NCBI GenBank assembly: GCA_035079385.1
Contig: JAVHKY010000025.1
Span: forward strand, 18,574,501-18,638,500
Length of the DNA: 64,000 nucleotides
DNA from: Aspidiotus rigidus
Lineage: Eukaryota; Arthropoda; Insecta; Hemiptera; Diaspididae
Reading direction: 5' to 3'
The notes beneath the pieces were generated by a model. The model did not search any database. It was given only the letters and a program-made list of their open reading frames with translations, and had not been told where the DNA came from. A program made the translations under genes and the position numbers. The stretch's first letter is position 1; each line of letters begins with the position of its first letter. Below are positions 21,500 to 33,089 of this stretch, piece by piece.

Positions 21500-22540
21500 C
21501 CTTGGATAAACGACTAATGCACAAAATACTCGTATCGAGATACTGAGTCACGCATTCGAACTTCTAGTTCTACGAATTTTCGACGTCGTTGATAGCAGCA
21601 TATTTTCTCCCCTTTCTTTTTTTCTCTTCTCGCTTTAATGTTTTCTTCTTTTTTTTCTTTTTTTTTTTTTTTGGAACGCACCTATTCACAAAACTCGCTG
21701 GACCCTATCTGCGCTTCCAAGTTTTACGACGTTTGAAACACATTCTCAAGAGTTTACTTTCGTATTACCGCGGCCGACGAAATTTCCAATTTTCTGCGAA
21801 CAGAAACGAGAAAATAGGCATTATTACACGAGCAGGACGAGAATTAAAGAGTCTCGAGGCTGATAATAGGTTTAGAGGGTACGATTAGTCGGAGAACGAA
21901 GGGAGTGAAATGTCAATATGACAACGTTCAATAGCGCTGGAATGTAATAATGTCGTCTTACTTGCAAGTGTAATTTTGGAAGTATATTAACCAATAATAA
22001 TCTTAGGTATGAACATTAAACTATACGAGAGTGTCGGGGTTAAAATACGACTTACAGTTGATGAAGACTGTTGAATAATCAATAGCAAAAAATAAGAAAC
22101 CGAAAATCCTTTGAATTTCTAGCAAAAGCCATGACGATTCGCTTAGTCTATGACGTAAACTTCAAACGACCATAAAAGGAAGACTTCTCTCATTTTATTA
22201 CGTGCATGTTACATTGCATTGTGGATGAATAGGGGAATACCTTTAAAATCTAAATCGATAATATTACGAACTTGAAGATTTTGGTATTGTTGGTTCTGTA
22301 CTAAATAGCAACTCTAAGTTTTGTTCTACATTCTAAAGACCAGGTTTGTTCATGATCATGATTTGATTGATAACATTAATCACATCAAGACAGGCTTCCG
22401 TCTTCAGGACTTCTCAGTCTTTCACTATGACACTATCGTTCTTCAGATATTATGAAGGCGGCTTAAAATTTATGAAATATGCATTGAAATAAGACGAAAA
22501 CAGACAGGTACTGAAATTATCACACATGGAATAGCTTTAT
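21500..22540. other. 5' flank of the GPCR exon and intergenic DNA
   Basis: Contains a long T-run with a C/T bias at 21600-21675. No domain in the 99-codon frame at 21589-21888. From 21890 to 22540 nothing was recognised. Confidence 0.4.
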
Positions 22541-22544
22541 TTTT

Positions 22545-22665
22545 TCTCTCCTTGTACTACTTTAAGCCTATGTAATATAAGATGTAAGACTGCAAAACCC
22601 CGTCGTAACGAGCCTCGCTCAGTGGCGTGGGGAATAAAGGTATATTTTTTCATTTCATTTCAAAT
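22545..22665 (+). repeat. Possible non-LTR 3' tail
   Basis: TGTAATATAAGATGTAA, followed by GTAACGAGCCTCGCTCAGTG and GGGAATAAAGG, then T-rich sequence, resembles a LINE or SINE 3' end but has no flanking ORF. Call is tentative. Confidence 0.3.
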
Positions 22666-22839
22666 ATTTCCTATCGATGATCTGAAATTTATCAACAACC
22701 ATCGTGAGAAAGGCGAAGCAATTTAAAAATTAGTAGGTACTGACCTAGTCAAAACGACCACGAAAATTAGAAAATACTTATATTCTATAGCAAAACAATC
22801 AGCGATCGAGTAATGATGCCCTACACTCCTAAGCTACCT

Positions 22840-24430
22840 GTATTAGTGGCATGTAATGCAGGGCCTCACGGTATTAGCGGAATGGAGGAGAGGAGCGTCC
22901 TGTTGCGTTTGCGTCAAGATCGTTGTCAAAAGCGGAAGAGAATTATTCGCAGGTAGATAAAGTGGCGTTAGCTGGCACAAAACAAATTTTTTCCGTATGT
23001 GTATGGTCGACATTTTAAGCTTATCACTGATAATCGCCCTCCAAGTCACATTTTTGGTGCAAACGCCCAGCTCCCAAGTAAAACTTCGTCCAGATTACTC
23101 AGATATGCTGTTTTTCTCAGACGATTTAATTATAATGTTGTACACGAGAAAGGTGAGGAAAATAAGAACGCAGATTATCTATCGCGATCTCCTCTACAGA
23201 AAGAGACTCACTTCGGTGAAGAAGGTGCTAGGTTGCTACTGAATGTCAAAAAAATTTCAACTAAACTGATAAACCATGAAAAAATTGCAAAGGAATGTCT
23301 GAATGAGCAAGAGACAAGAGAACTGATGGAAAAACTGAGAGATGGTACGGTGAATGAAACTCAGTTTAGCCTACTAAATGGCATGTTATTTCGAGGCGAT
23401 CGGGTGTACATTCCAGAAAAATTTCGTCGGGCCGTCTTGGACGACCTCCACCTAACCCATTCGGGAGGGGTCAAAAGGAAAGCTTTAGCTAGAAGGTATG
23501 TGTGTTGGCCATCTGTAGATAAGGTTATTGAAGCCATAGCAGTACAATGCGGAGCGTGTGCAAACCACAGGAAGGATCCAGCAAAAGTTGTACACCATTG
23601 GGAACCAGCAGTTCGGGTGTTTTAACGAATCCATATTGACTATGCAGGCGAGTTTCAGGGTCATCATAAGCTTCTCAAAATGGCCTGAAATAGTCCCATT
23701 AAAAAGGTCACCCTCATCAAGCACTACAATTGATGCGCTAGAGGACATATTTTGTCGGACAGGTTATCCAGGAGTTGCAGTTATGGATAAGGCAGCTATT
23801 TTCAAGAGCAGCGAATTCACTGAGTATTGTAAAAACCGTTGTATTGTCCTACGATACTCCCCACCAGGCCATCCACCAACCAATGGTCTAGCAGAACGCT
23901 ATGTGAGCATTCTGAAGTCAAAGTTGAGGGAAATGAGTCAAGAAGCTGGAGATATGAAGGAAAAGGTTCGCAAAATTTTGTTTCGATGCCGAGTAACTCC
24001 ATGGGGCTCAGGACCCTCTGAGTTGTTTATGGGAGGTAGGCAAATTCGTAATAGCCTACAAGTTCTGCAAGAGGTACACCCACCATCAATTCTAAAGCGA
24101 GGGTCAGCGATATCCGGTACCAAGCCTATAAGAACCCTAATAGTGAGTCAAAAAGTTCAATCAAGACATTATGGAAATTGGGAGATGTTTTTTACGAAAT
24201 TGAACTTGAAAATGGTCACCAAATAAAATCAACTTCGAAGAGTCAATTTCAATTTAGAAGAGAACGTTGATGAAGAAGAACTGGGTAGAGTTCCTAGGTC
24301 TGTAAGATCAAATACAGAAAATCACCCCAGTGTACAGAATCGACCGCGCCCGCGCCGTCGAAGGTCTTCGAGGGTTCGAAAACAGACCCAGTTTTATGGT
24401 CATCCAGTGCGCAGCTAATTCCAACTATAT
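22840..24430 (+). pseudogene. Ty3/gypsy-type LTR retrotransposon pol relic (RNase H to integrase)
   Basis: The 3' part of a gypsy-type pol, split over frames. An RNase H end (SLSKAEENYSQVDK near 22930, KLITDN near 23030, DYLSRSP near 23180), an integrase zinc-binding region with HLTHSGG, WPSVDKV and CGAC (23450-23560), and an integrase core (SKWPEIVPLK, NGLAERYV; 23690-23920) are visible, followed by a basic C-terminal tail ending at 24417. An indel near 23620 breaks the integrase, and the motif around the second catalytic Asp is altered (VMDKAA), so it is inactive. LTRs were not located; a polypurine-like tract and an AATAAA occur at 24780-24800 and about 25150. Confidence 0.75.
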
Positions 24431-24936
24431 TTTGTCACTCAGATAAATTTCACATTTATTTTGTCATTCAAATTATTTTGATCACTGTGTGATTTTGTAT
24501 TCTTGTGGACAAAGTATCTATGTATTTTAGTGCAATGTAAGCTCAGAGTACACTTCATATTGGACAGCATAGCAGTTGGTTGTATTGAGTTCAGATCTTC
24601 TCGTCGACGTACTATTATGATTGCGGAACCCCTGTGTACCCACTCAAGGGCGACAGCGGCCACCACGTCATTTAGTGCTCTCTTCGTTTGGTCCAGGCAT
24701 TTGTGTTGCCGCTTTGGAGTAAAAAATTCCACCTTCAGAAAACTTGCCAAGATTTTCGAGGAGTAGGACGTCATCAGGAAGACTTGGAAGAGGTGAGGAG
24801 GGGATAGCTTATCTAGACACAGAGAATTTGGAGAAAATCTTGCTATGCCTCAAGAACAAAGAGAAGAATTAGTTCAGCCTAGACATCGTAGGTTCCCGCT
24901 TTTCAAATTCGTTCATTGGAGTGATCGCAGGAGTGG
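24431..24936. other. Region downstream of gypsy relic
   Basis: An 87-codon frame (24503-24766) and its minus-strand shadow lack domains. May be part of the old element's 3' end or LTR; unproven. Confidence 0.3.
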
Positions 24937-24991
24937 TTAAGAAAGGAAGCAGAAATCGCTTTACGTGAGCAATTTCTGCTTCTTTTCTTAA
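24937..24991. repeat. 24-bp inverted repeat (hairpin)
   Basis: TTAAGAAAGGAAGCAGAAAT with CGCT (24937-24960) pairs with AGCAATTTCTGCTTCTTTTC and TTAA (24968-24991) with two mismatches; the loop is 7 bases. GCAGGAGTGG stands on the left and again about 110 bp to the right. Confidence 0.6.
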
Positions 24992-27133
24992 TCATGTTAA
25001 CACGTACGCACAAGAGGACAATATTCTACTTATTGCAGGAGTGGGTTAGGGTGAGTTGGATGTTCTGGAAACAATGTGACGTCATGCTCTCAATATACAG
25101 GGTAGCTGTGTTTATTTTATGTGTTTTTCGATCTTGCCGCCTCTGAATAAACAAATTTTGTACATCTACTGATCTTCCCCGCTGCATTGATCTGCAACGT
25201 TTGCTCTATAATTATAAGAAATGCAAATGCTCTATATTCTGTACGATTAGAAAAACCGAATTTTCGACGAATAAGTCCGTTTCTTCCGTCCTCTTCCTCA
25301 TCTTCTCCAGCAAGGATCCTTATTTGTTATTTATTCGACTAGTCGAGCGTTACATTATGTAAATAGATTATAAATGAGACCTATCCGTTGTTCGACTCGG
25401 TCGTCGTGTCAAAACTCGAACAACAAAACTGCGAGTAAAATACAATTATGTAGTACCAGCTTCCGTAAATCGATCTAATAAATCTTGCTCGGGTGTGCTT
25501 CAAATACGTACTATTGCACAGCCCGTAATACTGCAGCAAATTTGTCCACACTCAGTTATTCAGCGTCATCATCATAGTACAGCATATCTCCGTCGACGAC
25601 TACCCGTTGAATTTATGCGTTTTCGTCAATTTACTGCATAGAATACAGAGAAAAAAAGGCACGTTGGATGCTGCGTACAAGATTAAAAAAGTATTATAAT
25701 CAAACGCCTTTTTCTCGTACAGCACCCGTCTAGACCTAGGTCTTTTACAATATGCTAATATCGGCGAGCAATAATTCACGTGTGTCTATATAAAATTAAA
25801 AGGCCATTACGAGCAGACACGTTTTCCTCGTCAATTGAGAATTATAGCGTCTGATACCGCAATTTAATTTAATTTCTCTCGGCGGTTAAGCAGCTTTTCC
25901 GTATCATCGCGAACGGTTTAGTACAAATTTTTCGTCGAGCGAATATCGTGACAACGACGACGACGCTCGTCCTCGTCGCACTCTATTATACTCTTGGTGC
26001 TTTTTCAGAATAGACGTTCCTATAACTGGGAAACCACATCACGAGAAAGTTTTTTTTTTTTTCTTACCCAGTCACATGGTAATAGTACAGTGTAGGTTAT
26101 GAAATTTACATTTCCATTCGAAGCGCAGACACAGTCATTCTCAAGGTCCGCTAATGCTGAAAAGTTGCGAGCGAGTTCTTCCCCAGTGATCCGTTCTTTT
26201 TTTTTTTTTCCTTCGGCAAGTTACGCGCGACGATTTTTTCTCGCGCCGTATACGATAACGATATGGCGAAAATTTAATCGACTGAGGGAGCGTCCGGATG
26301 GGAAAAAAATAAAAATAAAGAAGCATACGACTCGAGAAAAATGATAAAAATTCGCGACCGCTTTTTTCCGTATCAGGAATACCTCGAAGCGAAGCTACCA
26401 AAGTTTAGATTTATATACCGATTCACAAAAGCGTGTATTCTAGAATACGCTACCTATATGTCTACTACATTCATACAAGTTGTACTCGAATATCATTTTG
26501 TATAAAACCTTTACATACCCGACGGATGATGAAAATTAAACCTATTTCGCGGTTCGCGCACGATGAATGTCTCCGCAAAAACAGGCCATCCGTATCAATG
26601 GGATGAAAAAGCTGTGTGCGTTTTCCATCCAGCTTATACACAGTGCTTTATCAATTTTCAATTCATACCGGATCTGGAAAAAAATATTTTTTCGAAGAAA
26701 ACAGCTCGCTGTTGGGTTATTTGCAATCTTGATCTTTCGCTAGATTACGTACCGCCCTGATTGGAATTATTTTTCCAACCTACCAATACCTATACGGTTT
26801 GGTACTTACAGTAATTGAATTTCTTATTGTTTGTTCTTGATTCGATGCACGATAGATTCGATTGATTGTTCGGAGAATCAAGAATCTACTTTATTGGTAG
26901 CAAATGTGGATCACATTTCATTTTAACCAAAATTCCCCTTGCCAGTTGCTGTCACAAGATTTCCAGAAAAAAATTACATGTGTGTATCTTACGTCAAGGT
27001 TCTTGAAATAGGTAGAGCAAAATGTTAAAAGAGATTTTGATTTCGTATTGGCTTCTTCACTTTATTATGGTAAAGAACAATTTGGTTTTAAATAAAATTT
27101 TTGGGGCAATTATCGCTTTCTCTCTGTAGATGA
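24992..27133. other. No gene recognised; CpG-containing unique DNA
   Basis: Short overlapping frames only (26099-26401, 26563-26760). Nothing with a domain or splice support. The end of this stretch runs into a pyrimidine-rich tract with CTCTCTGTAG at 27120-27129. Confidence 0.4.
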
Positions 27134-27160
27134 AAGGTTTCTGCCTCCGCAAGTATTCAG

Positions 27161-27513
27161 CTATCAGAAATCCAGCTACCGCCCAATCCAGAAATTTGCA
27201 CTCCTAGCGTCTCAAGCCTCGGTGAGCAGTTCCTCGAACTTGTGGGGCTGCTCACTGGGGAACAACGCGAAAGGCTTGCGCAAGCGATTAGAAATATCAC
27301 GTGGGTGAGTAGGATATCACGGCAACGTTTCTTTTGTTCGCAAATATTTAATTTGCAAATCAGAAATCTTTTTTTTTCCAGACACTACAAAGTGTAGAGC
27401 AGAAACCGGAACCCAGGGCCGGTGGGTCGGGAAAGAGGAAATGCGCGGGCCCGACGACAAGTCATGCTCCAGAGGATGCAGACGAAGGAGAGGACGATAC
27501 ACCCGTGTGTTAA
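27161..27513 (+). CDS. Candidate last two exons of an unknown gene (77-bp intron)
   Basis: Exon to 27304 with donor GTGAGT (27305), intron 27305-27381 ending in a T-tract and CAG, exon 27382-27513 ending in TAA. The frame stays open across the junction: PNPEICTPSVSSLGEQFLE, then LVGLLTGEQRERLAQAIRN, ITW | TLQSVEQKPEPRAGGSGK, then an acidic tail EDADEGEDDTPVC. The first exon start is uncertain: acceptor TATTCAG ending at 27160 gives phase 0, whereas CTCTGTAG at 27129 would meet an in-frame TGA (27131). GC is higher than the surroundings. No family recognised. The second exon might instead splice on at about 27506 to the unit at 27.6 kb. Confidence 0.45.
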
Positions 27514-27566
27514 CAAACCCATCTACTACTATTGGATGACGGTAAACGATCGACATTTAATGATTC

Positions 27567-27949
27567 ATGTATATTTCCACATTGCATGACGCACTAAGAA
27601 AAATTCGTAAAAATCGGAAGTGTGCCGACTACCGCGGCGAATACGTAAGTAGATGGAACTACGACAAGCATTTAGAAATGCACCAGAAACAGAAGGACCA
27701 GCCAAAAGAGAGAGCCCCAGCACTGTGGAAATGCAAGTTACAATGCTTGATTCCAATGGGAGTCGATCACGCGCACGCGGTACAGGACCCACGTGAGTAC
27801 ATTTTCTTCCGCTCTGGAAACAAAGTTGCTACGTTTCTGGCTTATAATATTTCTTGTCATTATTTTCAGTTTACGTTCCACAGAATAATTGGCCTCCATT
27901 AAACCCATGTACAAAGAGATTATCGCTTTCTCTCTCTGTAGATGACTAG
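27567..27949 (+). CDS. Candidate two-exon unit with a C2H2-like half finger
   Basis: Frame open from 27567; a phase-2 acceptor after AG at 27598 is an alternative start. First exon ends at 27792 before GTGAGT, intron 27793-27869 (77 bp, ends ATTTTCAG), second exon 27870-27949 ends in TAG, phase 1 joining in frame. Content: KIRKNRKCADYRGEY, then RWNYDKHLEMHQKQK (a Cys followed by HLEMH, like one half of a C2H2 finger lacking its second Cys), QPKERAPALWKCK, then VQDP | LYVPQNNWPPLNP. Function unknown. An internal GTAAGT at 27647 could be another donor. It may be part of the same gene as 27161-27513. Confidence 0.4.
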
Positions 27950-28660
27950 ATGGTATTGCTTATTTGATCTTCAAAATGAGGAGGATCCATTTTGTTTTCT
28001 CTTCAATAGATATTGAGCATCATTAGATTTTGTGAATCGACTGTGTTCACTCGATGATTCCAGCGATAGAATCAGTATTCTAGGGTAATATGATGGGTCA
28101 TGAACAAAGTCTGACGACAAAAGTCTCAACATAGGTGGTACTTGTCGTGAACATGAGTATTGAAGGGTAATTTTCATGTGGCTTGGAAGAAAGCGATTAA
28201 TAGCAGTGGCTTTACCTAAATTACTTGTAGTACTAGCCCAGATCGACAGGACTGCCACTGTTGGTCCTTATTTTCAAATTAATTCCCTAAAAGTTCCTAT
28301 TTTATTTTCACCCAATAATTGTTTTTAATAATTATCTAAAATTAAATATTATGAATAACCGATCGTGAAAATTATGATGTTATAATTGTTTTTCAAAATT
28401 AAATTCCTATTTTTCAATATTTTTATAAGATGTTTGAGTAAGAAAGAAGAAAAAAAACACTCACGCAGTCGCGTGAGTAGTACACGACTTTTCTTCCCAC
28501 AATGCAAAAAACATTGAGAGAGTCACTCCCTCTCTTTAAATTAAATACCAATGACCTGTCAATCATGTCAAACATTTGTAGAATAAACAATAAAACTCAG
28601 TTTATAAATTCTAACACTACGATGTCACATCAACAGATAACAGAGTAAAGATACCTATAA
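27950..28660. other. No gene recognised
   Basis: AT-rich; a 95-codon minus frame at 27971-28258 has no domain. The TATCGCTTTCTCTCTCTGTAGATGA word at 27920-27945 repeats the pyrimidine tract at 27110-27133. Confidence 0.35.
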
Positions 28661-29185
28661 TCCAATAAGGAAACCTGAATTTTGTTATAATTTAGGCTAA
28701 GAGTCATCTAAAACCTACAAAACGTCTCCAGAAAAACCACTCCCCCTCCCCCTGTCCAAACTGCTACGAGGCTATAACAGTTGTTTCTAATAAAAAAGAG
28801 CTCTACAATCATTTTTTCCCATACCTTATTCTTAGCATATTATTAGTCTAGTATACTGTATATTAGGATGAGTGGTTCAATTCTTTATCACTTCCGATTT
28901 CTGGCATCTCTTAAAGCTATCTCGAGCTGCTATTCCTCTCGTGCACTCATAAATTGCCTTCACGCTATCATATCACCATTTTCTATGCACACTCCACCCC
29001 AAAATTCTTCATCTGGGAATCCAGCTACAACGAGATCCCGAAAAACTAAAAAAATCGATGTCGAAACGAAAGAAGCAACCAATCACCCAATAGTCAACCC
29101 CTCATTCCTTCCCTCACGCTTCAACCATTCCAAACGTATTAACAAAATACCTCACTTTTCTAGCTAGAAAATTCGGTAAAAATAT
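28660..29185 (+). repeat. Interrupted copy of the microsatellite-bearing element
   Basis: 28667-28778 (GGAAACCTGAA, CAAAACGTCTCCAGAAAAA, CCACTCCCCCT, CTGCTACG) and 29145-29180 (ACCTCACTTTTCTAG, then TAGAAAATTCGGTAAAA) match successive parts of 30787-30920. The roughly 365 bp in between (28779-29144) has no counterpart there, so it looks like an insertion; it starts near the TAGTATACTGTATATTAGG repeat end. Confidence 0.5.
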
Positions 29186-29489
29186 ATAGCACCCAAGCCC
29201 GGTTTACTCGTTAGTCTAATCTCAAATCTCACTCAAAAAAGCCAGTCCAAATTGAAAATAATCTTTCCATCTCTTTTGACACCTCAAATCAACTATGAAC
29301 CACTATTAATTATGTACCCATACATGAAAAAATGACAAATAAATCAATTATTAATTAAGAGTGAAATCACCCAGGTAGTCTCGCATCAGCACACTTGATG
29401 AAGATTAAAAAATTGTACTTAATCATTCAAACTCAAGGTTTTCACTAAAATCAGTCGAATAACAAATTAAGAAAAATAAAACGTGAACC

Positions 29490-29955
29490 CACATTTTGGT
29501 CCTCATCCCAACGAAATTCAAGGCAAGAGGAGGTCATTTTAGCTCGGCTGCGAATAGGCCACACTCGTCTTACTCATACTTATCTTGTCACTAATCTCGC
29601 TCCTCCATCATGCTCTCACTGTCTCCAAGAAAATTTATCAGTTGATCATTTTATTTTCTCATGCCCCGTCCTGCAATCCACTCGAACCTCCCTAAATATA
29701 TCTTCCAATATCAATGCAGCACTAAACAACAACTCCGAAACCATCGACTCAACCCTAACTTATTTACGCACCACTCAATTCTACAACTTCATATAATTCA
29801 CCAACAAATTCCGTTCGATCGCCACTCAATTCCACCAATACGTACCTAATTTAACCTAATTCAAGTAATGTTCTAAAATAAGATTGTAACGCCGAGCAAA
29901 TAACCCTCGTGCAGTTTATAATGCTCGTAAAATAATAATAAAAAAAAAAAAAAAC
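29490..29955 (+). mobile_element. I/Jockey LINE 3' terminus with poly-A
   Basis: The frame from about 29524 reads RQEEVILARLRIGHTRLTH, then TYLVTNLAPPSCSHCLQENL and SVDHFIFSCPVLQ, the near-canonical C-terminal part of an I/Jockey ORF2 (RLRIGHT, CxxC...H...C), and stops at TAA near 29808. The 3' UTR (GTAATGTTCTAAAATAAG, AATAATAATA) ends in a 14-base A run at 29941-29954. It is 5' truncated and the least degraded LINE tail in the window. Confidence 0.8.
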
Positions 29956-30340
29956 TATCGAGTATGACTAATAATAATGAAAAATAGCTAGAAAAATGAA
30001 CAACTCGCCATTGCCACTATCCGTTCAAAAATAAATTTAACAAAACAAATAAAATTTGACAAAACAAAATTCAACGCTCTAGGGGCTGTGGGAAGCGAGA
30101 TACAAGTGTACTAAATTTGAACGAAAAGGTTTCATCAGAAATAAAATCCAATGAACCCTTGGTAAAGAACGAACGAAGAATGAACCTGTCGAATGATGAA
30201 AGGTTCTTCACAATATACGTACTGATAACGAAAGTGGTAAACGTATGGGAAAATCCGCTTCTCCTAACGTAAGCAGCTACTCGCAGCTATTCGTAAGAAG
30301 CTACTCGTAATAGTGAAAAATTTTCAACAAAAGTAAAAAT

Positions 30341-30786
<446 letters not shown>

Positions 30787-30920
30787 AGGAAACCTGAAAT
30801 TTTTTTTTATGCTAGTTGTGATCTAGGACCCCTAAAACGTCGAGAAAGTTCATTACCCACTCCCCCTGTTGACCTTGCTACGGGTGTAATACCTCACTTT
30901 TCTAGTTAGAAAAGTCGGTA
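30787..30920 (+). repeat. Right flank of the microsatellite-bearing element
   Basis: GGAAACCTGAAATTTTTTTT through CTAAAACGTCGAGAAAGTTC and GGGTGTAATACCTCAC to AAAAGTCGGTAAAA. The same order, inverted, occurs at 40113-40235. Confidence 0.75.
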
Positions 30921-32286
30921 AAAGTTCGATGGCAGCGCACCAACGTGCTGCACCGGTACGTTCAGGATTCATGAATCTCTTGTAGTCATGTACTCATTCT
31001 CGTTTCACCTAACAATTTTTTACCACATAAAGACAAAGTTCTATCAGAGGAGGTGGAAGAAAAACTGACTGCAATAGGAGATAAGCTTAAGTTTCGAGAA
31101 AAAGTCAGACAACATTATAGTTTTGCGTTTTAGCGCGTAAACATTTACTTGAAAAGACAGCTTTAAATTCTAGCACACCTTAACACTTACACAAGCAGCA
31201 ACAACTGTGAACTAGTTGGCGGACTGGCGCTCATTCAAAGGATTACTCAAAGCTTCCATAAAAGAGGACGGGAGGACGACGAGAAAGGGGTAAGTGGAAA
31301 ACTCGTTCGTGGGAGATTCGTCGATTTTTTAGGAGAAGAATTTAGTTTCAATAATAAATTTTGATAATTAATCAGAATCGATTATTTGAGTATGAATTTC
31401 TTCAAGAACTACGAATATTCAATCATTTGAAAGTCAATAATTGTTGGTATCCCCAAACAAGATCAGGGGCCTGACACCTCTTTTGAAACCATATTGACAT
31501 GTATGTCTTCGGGCTGGATATCAGTCTGAAATCTGCGTCACGTAACGCTTTATGACGTCATCAATGACCTCTATAATAGGCCTAATATACAGTACACAAA
31601 GCTTATACTAACAAGCCCTAATTTAATTACAGTATTCTAGATTGAGGCGGAGCCCCAAGAGGTAGTGTGTGCACAGACTTATAGTAGACCAAGAAGGAAG
31701 GCGAATGAGCTGATACTAGGCCTAATATATAATATACTAGGCCTATACTAACTAGCAGTGAGTACTTCAGTATACATCACATCCGTTGATATATTACAGA
31801 TAACGTGCAACAACAATAAAGTTATGTTATAGCAAAATTTGTATTTATTTGCGAACGCCCAAAGACATATACATGATTCAATGTTTATCCATGAAGTGGA
31901 GAAATATTCTCCTTTTTTGCTCGATGGTCGATTTTTTTTTCAAGTCAGCCATCAAGTGCCTCTCCTAATCTCTGTAGCACCATGGTCAACATCTTTCCAG
32001 ATGCTCGCCCACAATTCAGAATTTTTTAAATCATTCTTCTAAGGACGGGAAGCTCCAAAAGTAAGTAGAAGTTTGTTTCATTGTAGCCCTGTAAAAAGTA
32101 CACAGGACACCATATTTAGTTGTTACCTCATCATTTATCTTCAGATTTCCCTACTTGAATTGGACCCCTTTAAGCGAAGCGATATGTTTTTATTCCTATT
32201 TTGAGTGATGTCAATAGAAAGTATTCAATGAGTAGAAGCTAGGGGAAAAAAAAAAAAATTAGATGACATTGCAGGACTGCAATGGC
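30921..32286. other. No gene recognised; inverted copies of the 211-241 repeat end
   Basis: 31573-31596 and 31680-31712 carry the TTGGTCTACTATA and TGTATATTAGGCCTA words in inverted orientation. The rest is AT-rich with short spurious frames (31839-32042). Confidence 0.4.
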
Positions 32287-33089
32287 AGCGGGGAACCCAC
32301 TATCCCGAGTCTCCTAGAGCCTGAAGTTGAAAATCATGATGTGACAACTTGAACGCGCTGCAATTCCAAGGAAGCCGTCGTCTTTCCAAGTCCCCCTCCT
32401 ATCGTATATAGCTCAGAGGTAGGAATTTTTCTAAGTCTCCTTCCTATCATATATGGCTGGAGGGTCGACATTTTTCCAGGTCCCCCTCCTACTCGTATCT
32501 TAAATACAGCTCGGAGGTAGGAATTTTTTTAAGTCCCCCTCCAATCATAGCTCGGAGGTCGGAATTTATCTAAGTCCCCTTCCTATCATATATGGCTAGA
32601 GGGTCGAAATTTTTCCAAATCCCCCTCTTACCATACATAGCTCGGAGGCAGGAATTTTTCTAAGTCCCCTTCCTATCATATATGGCTAGAGGGTCGAAAT
32701 TTTTCCAAGTCCCCCACCATCATATATATAGCTCGGAGGTAGGAATTTTTCCAAGTCCTCTTCCTATCATAAATGGCTAGAGGGTCGAAATTTTTCTAAG
32801 TCCCCCTCCCCTCTCCGTGACGTCATCGACCTCGTGACATCATCAACCTCGCTCGCGCTCGGGGACCAGAATTTCCTGGAAACACCCCCCAACAAAAGGG
32901 ATAGCGGGGAACATATATAGCTCAGAGGTAGCAATTTTTCCAAGTCCCCTTCCTATCATATATGGCTAAAGGGTCGAAATGTTTCCAAGTCCCCCTTCCC
33001 TCTCCGTGACGTCATCAACCTCACTCGCGCTCGCGGACGAAAATTTCCTGGAAGTACCCCCCAACAAAAGGGATAGCGGGTTCCCCGCT
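32287..33089. mobile_element. Foldback-family element, copy 2, with AGCGGGGAACCC tips
   Basis: AGCGGGGAACCCACTATCCC (32287-32306) is matched by inverted GGGATAGCGGGTTCCCCGCT (33070-33089), 19/20 alike. Inside (32380-33000) are about twelve ~50-bp units alternating between two subtypes, GCTCGGAGGTAGGAATTTTT and GGCTAGAGGGTCGAAATTTT, each followed by CTAAGTCCCC or CCAAGTCCCC. Near the right end a longer unit (CCGTGACGTCATC, CTCGCGCTCG, TTTCCTGGAA, CCAACAAAAGGGATAGCGGG) is duplicated (about 32812-32912 and 32999-33080). No ORF. No target-site duplication seen. Confidence 0.7.

Noticed and set aside
22843..23748. Minus-strand frames overlapping the gypsy region
   Set aside because: Shadows of the plus-strand pol relic.
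24780..25200. 3' LTR of the gypsy relic
   Set aside because: A purine tract and AATAAA are present, but no matching 5' LTR was found in the window.
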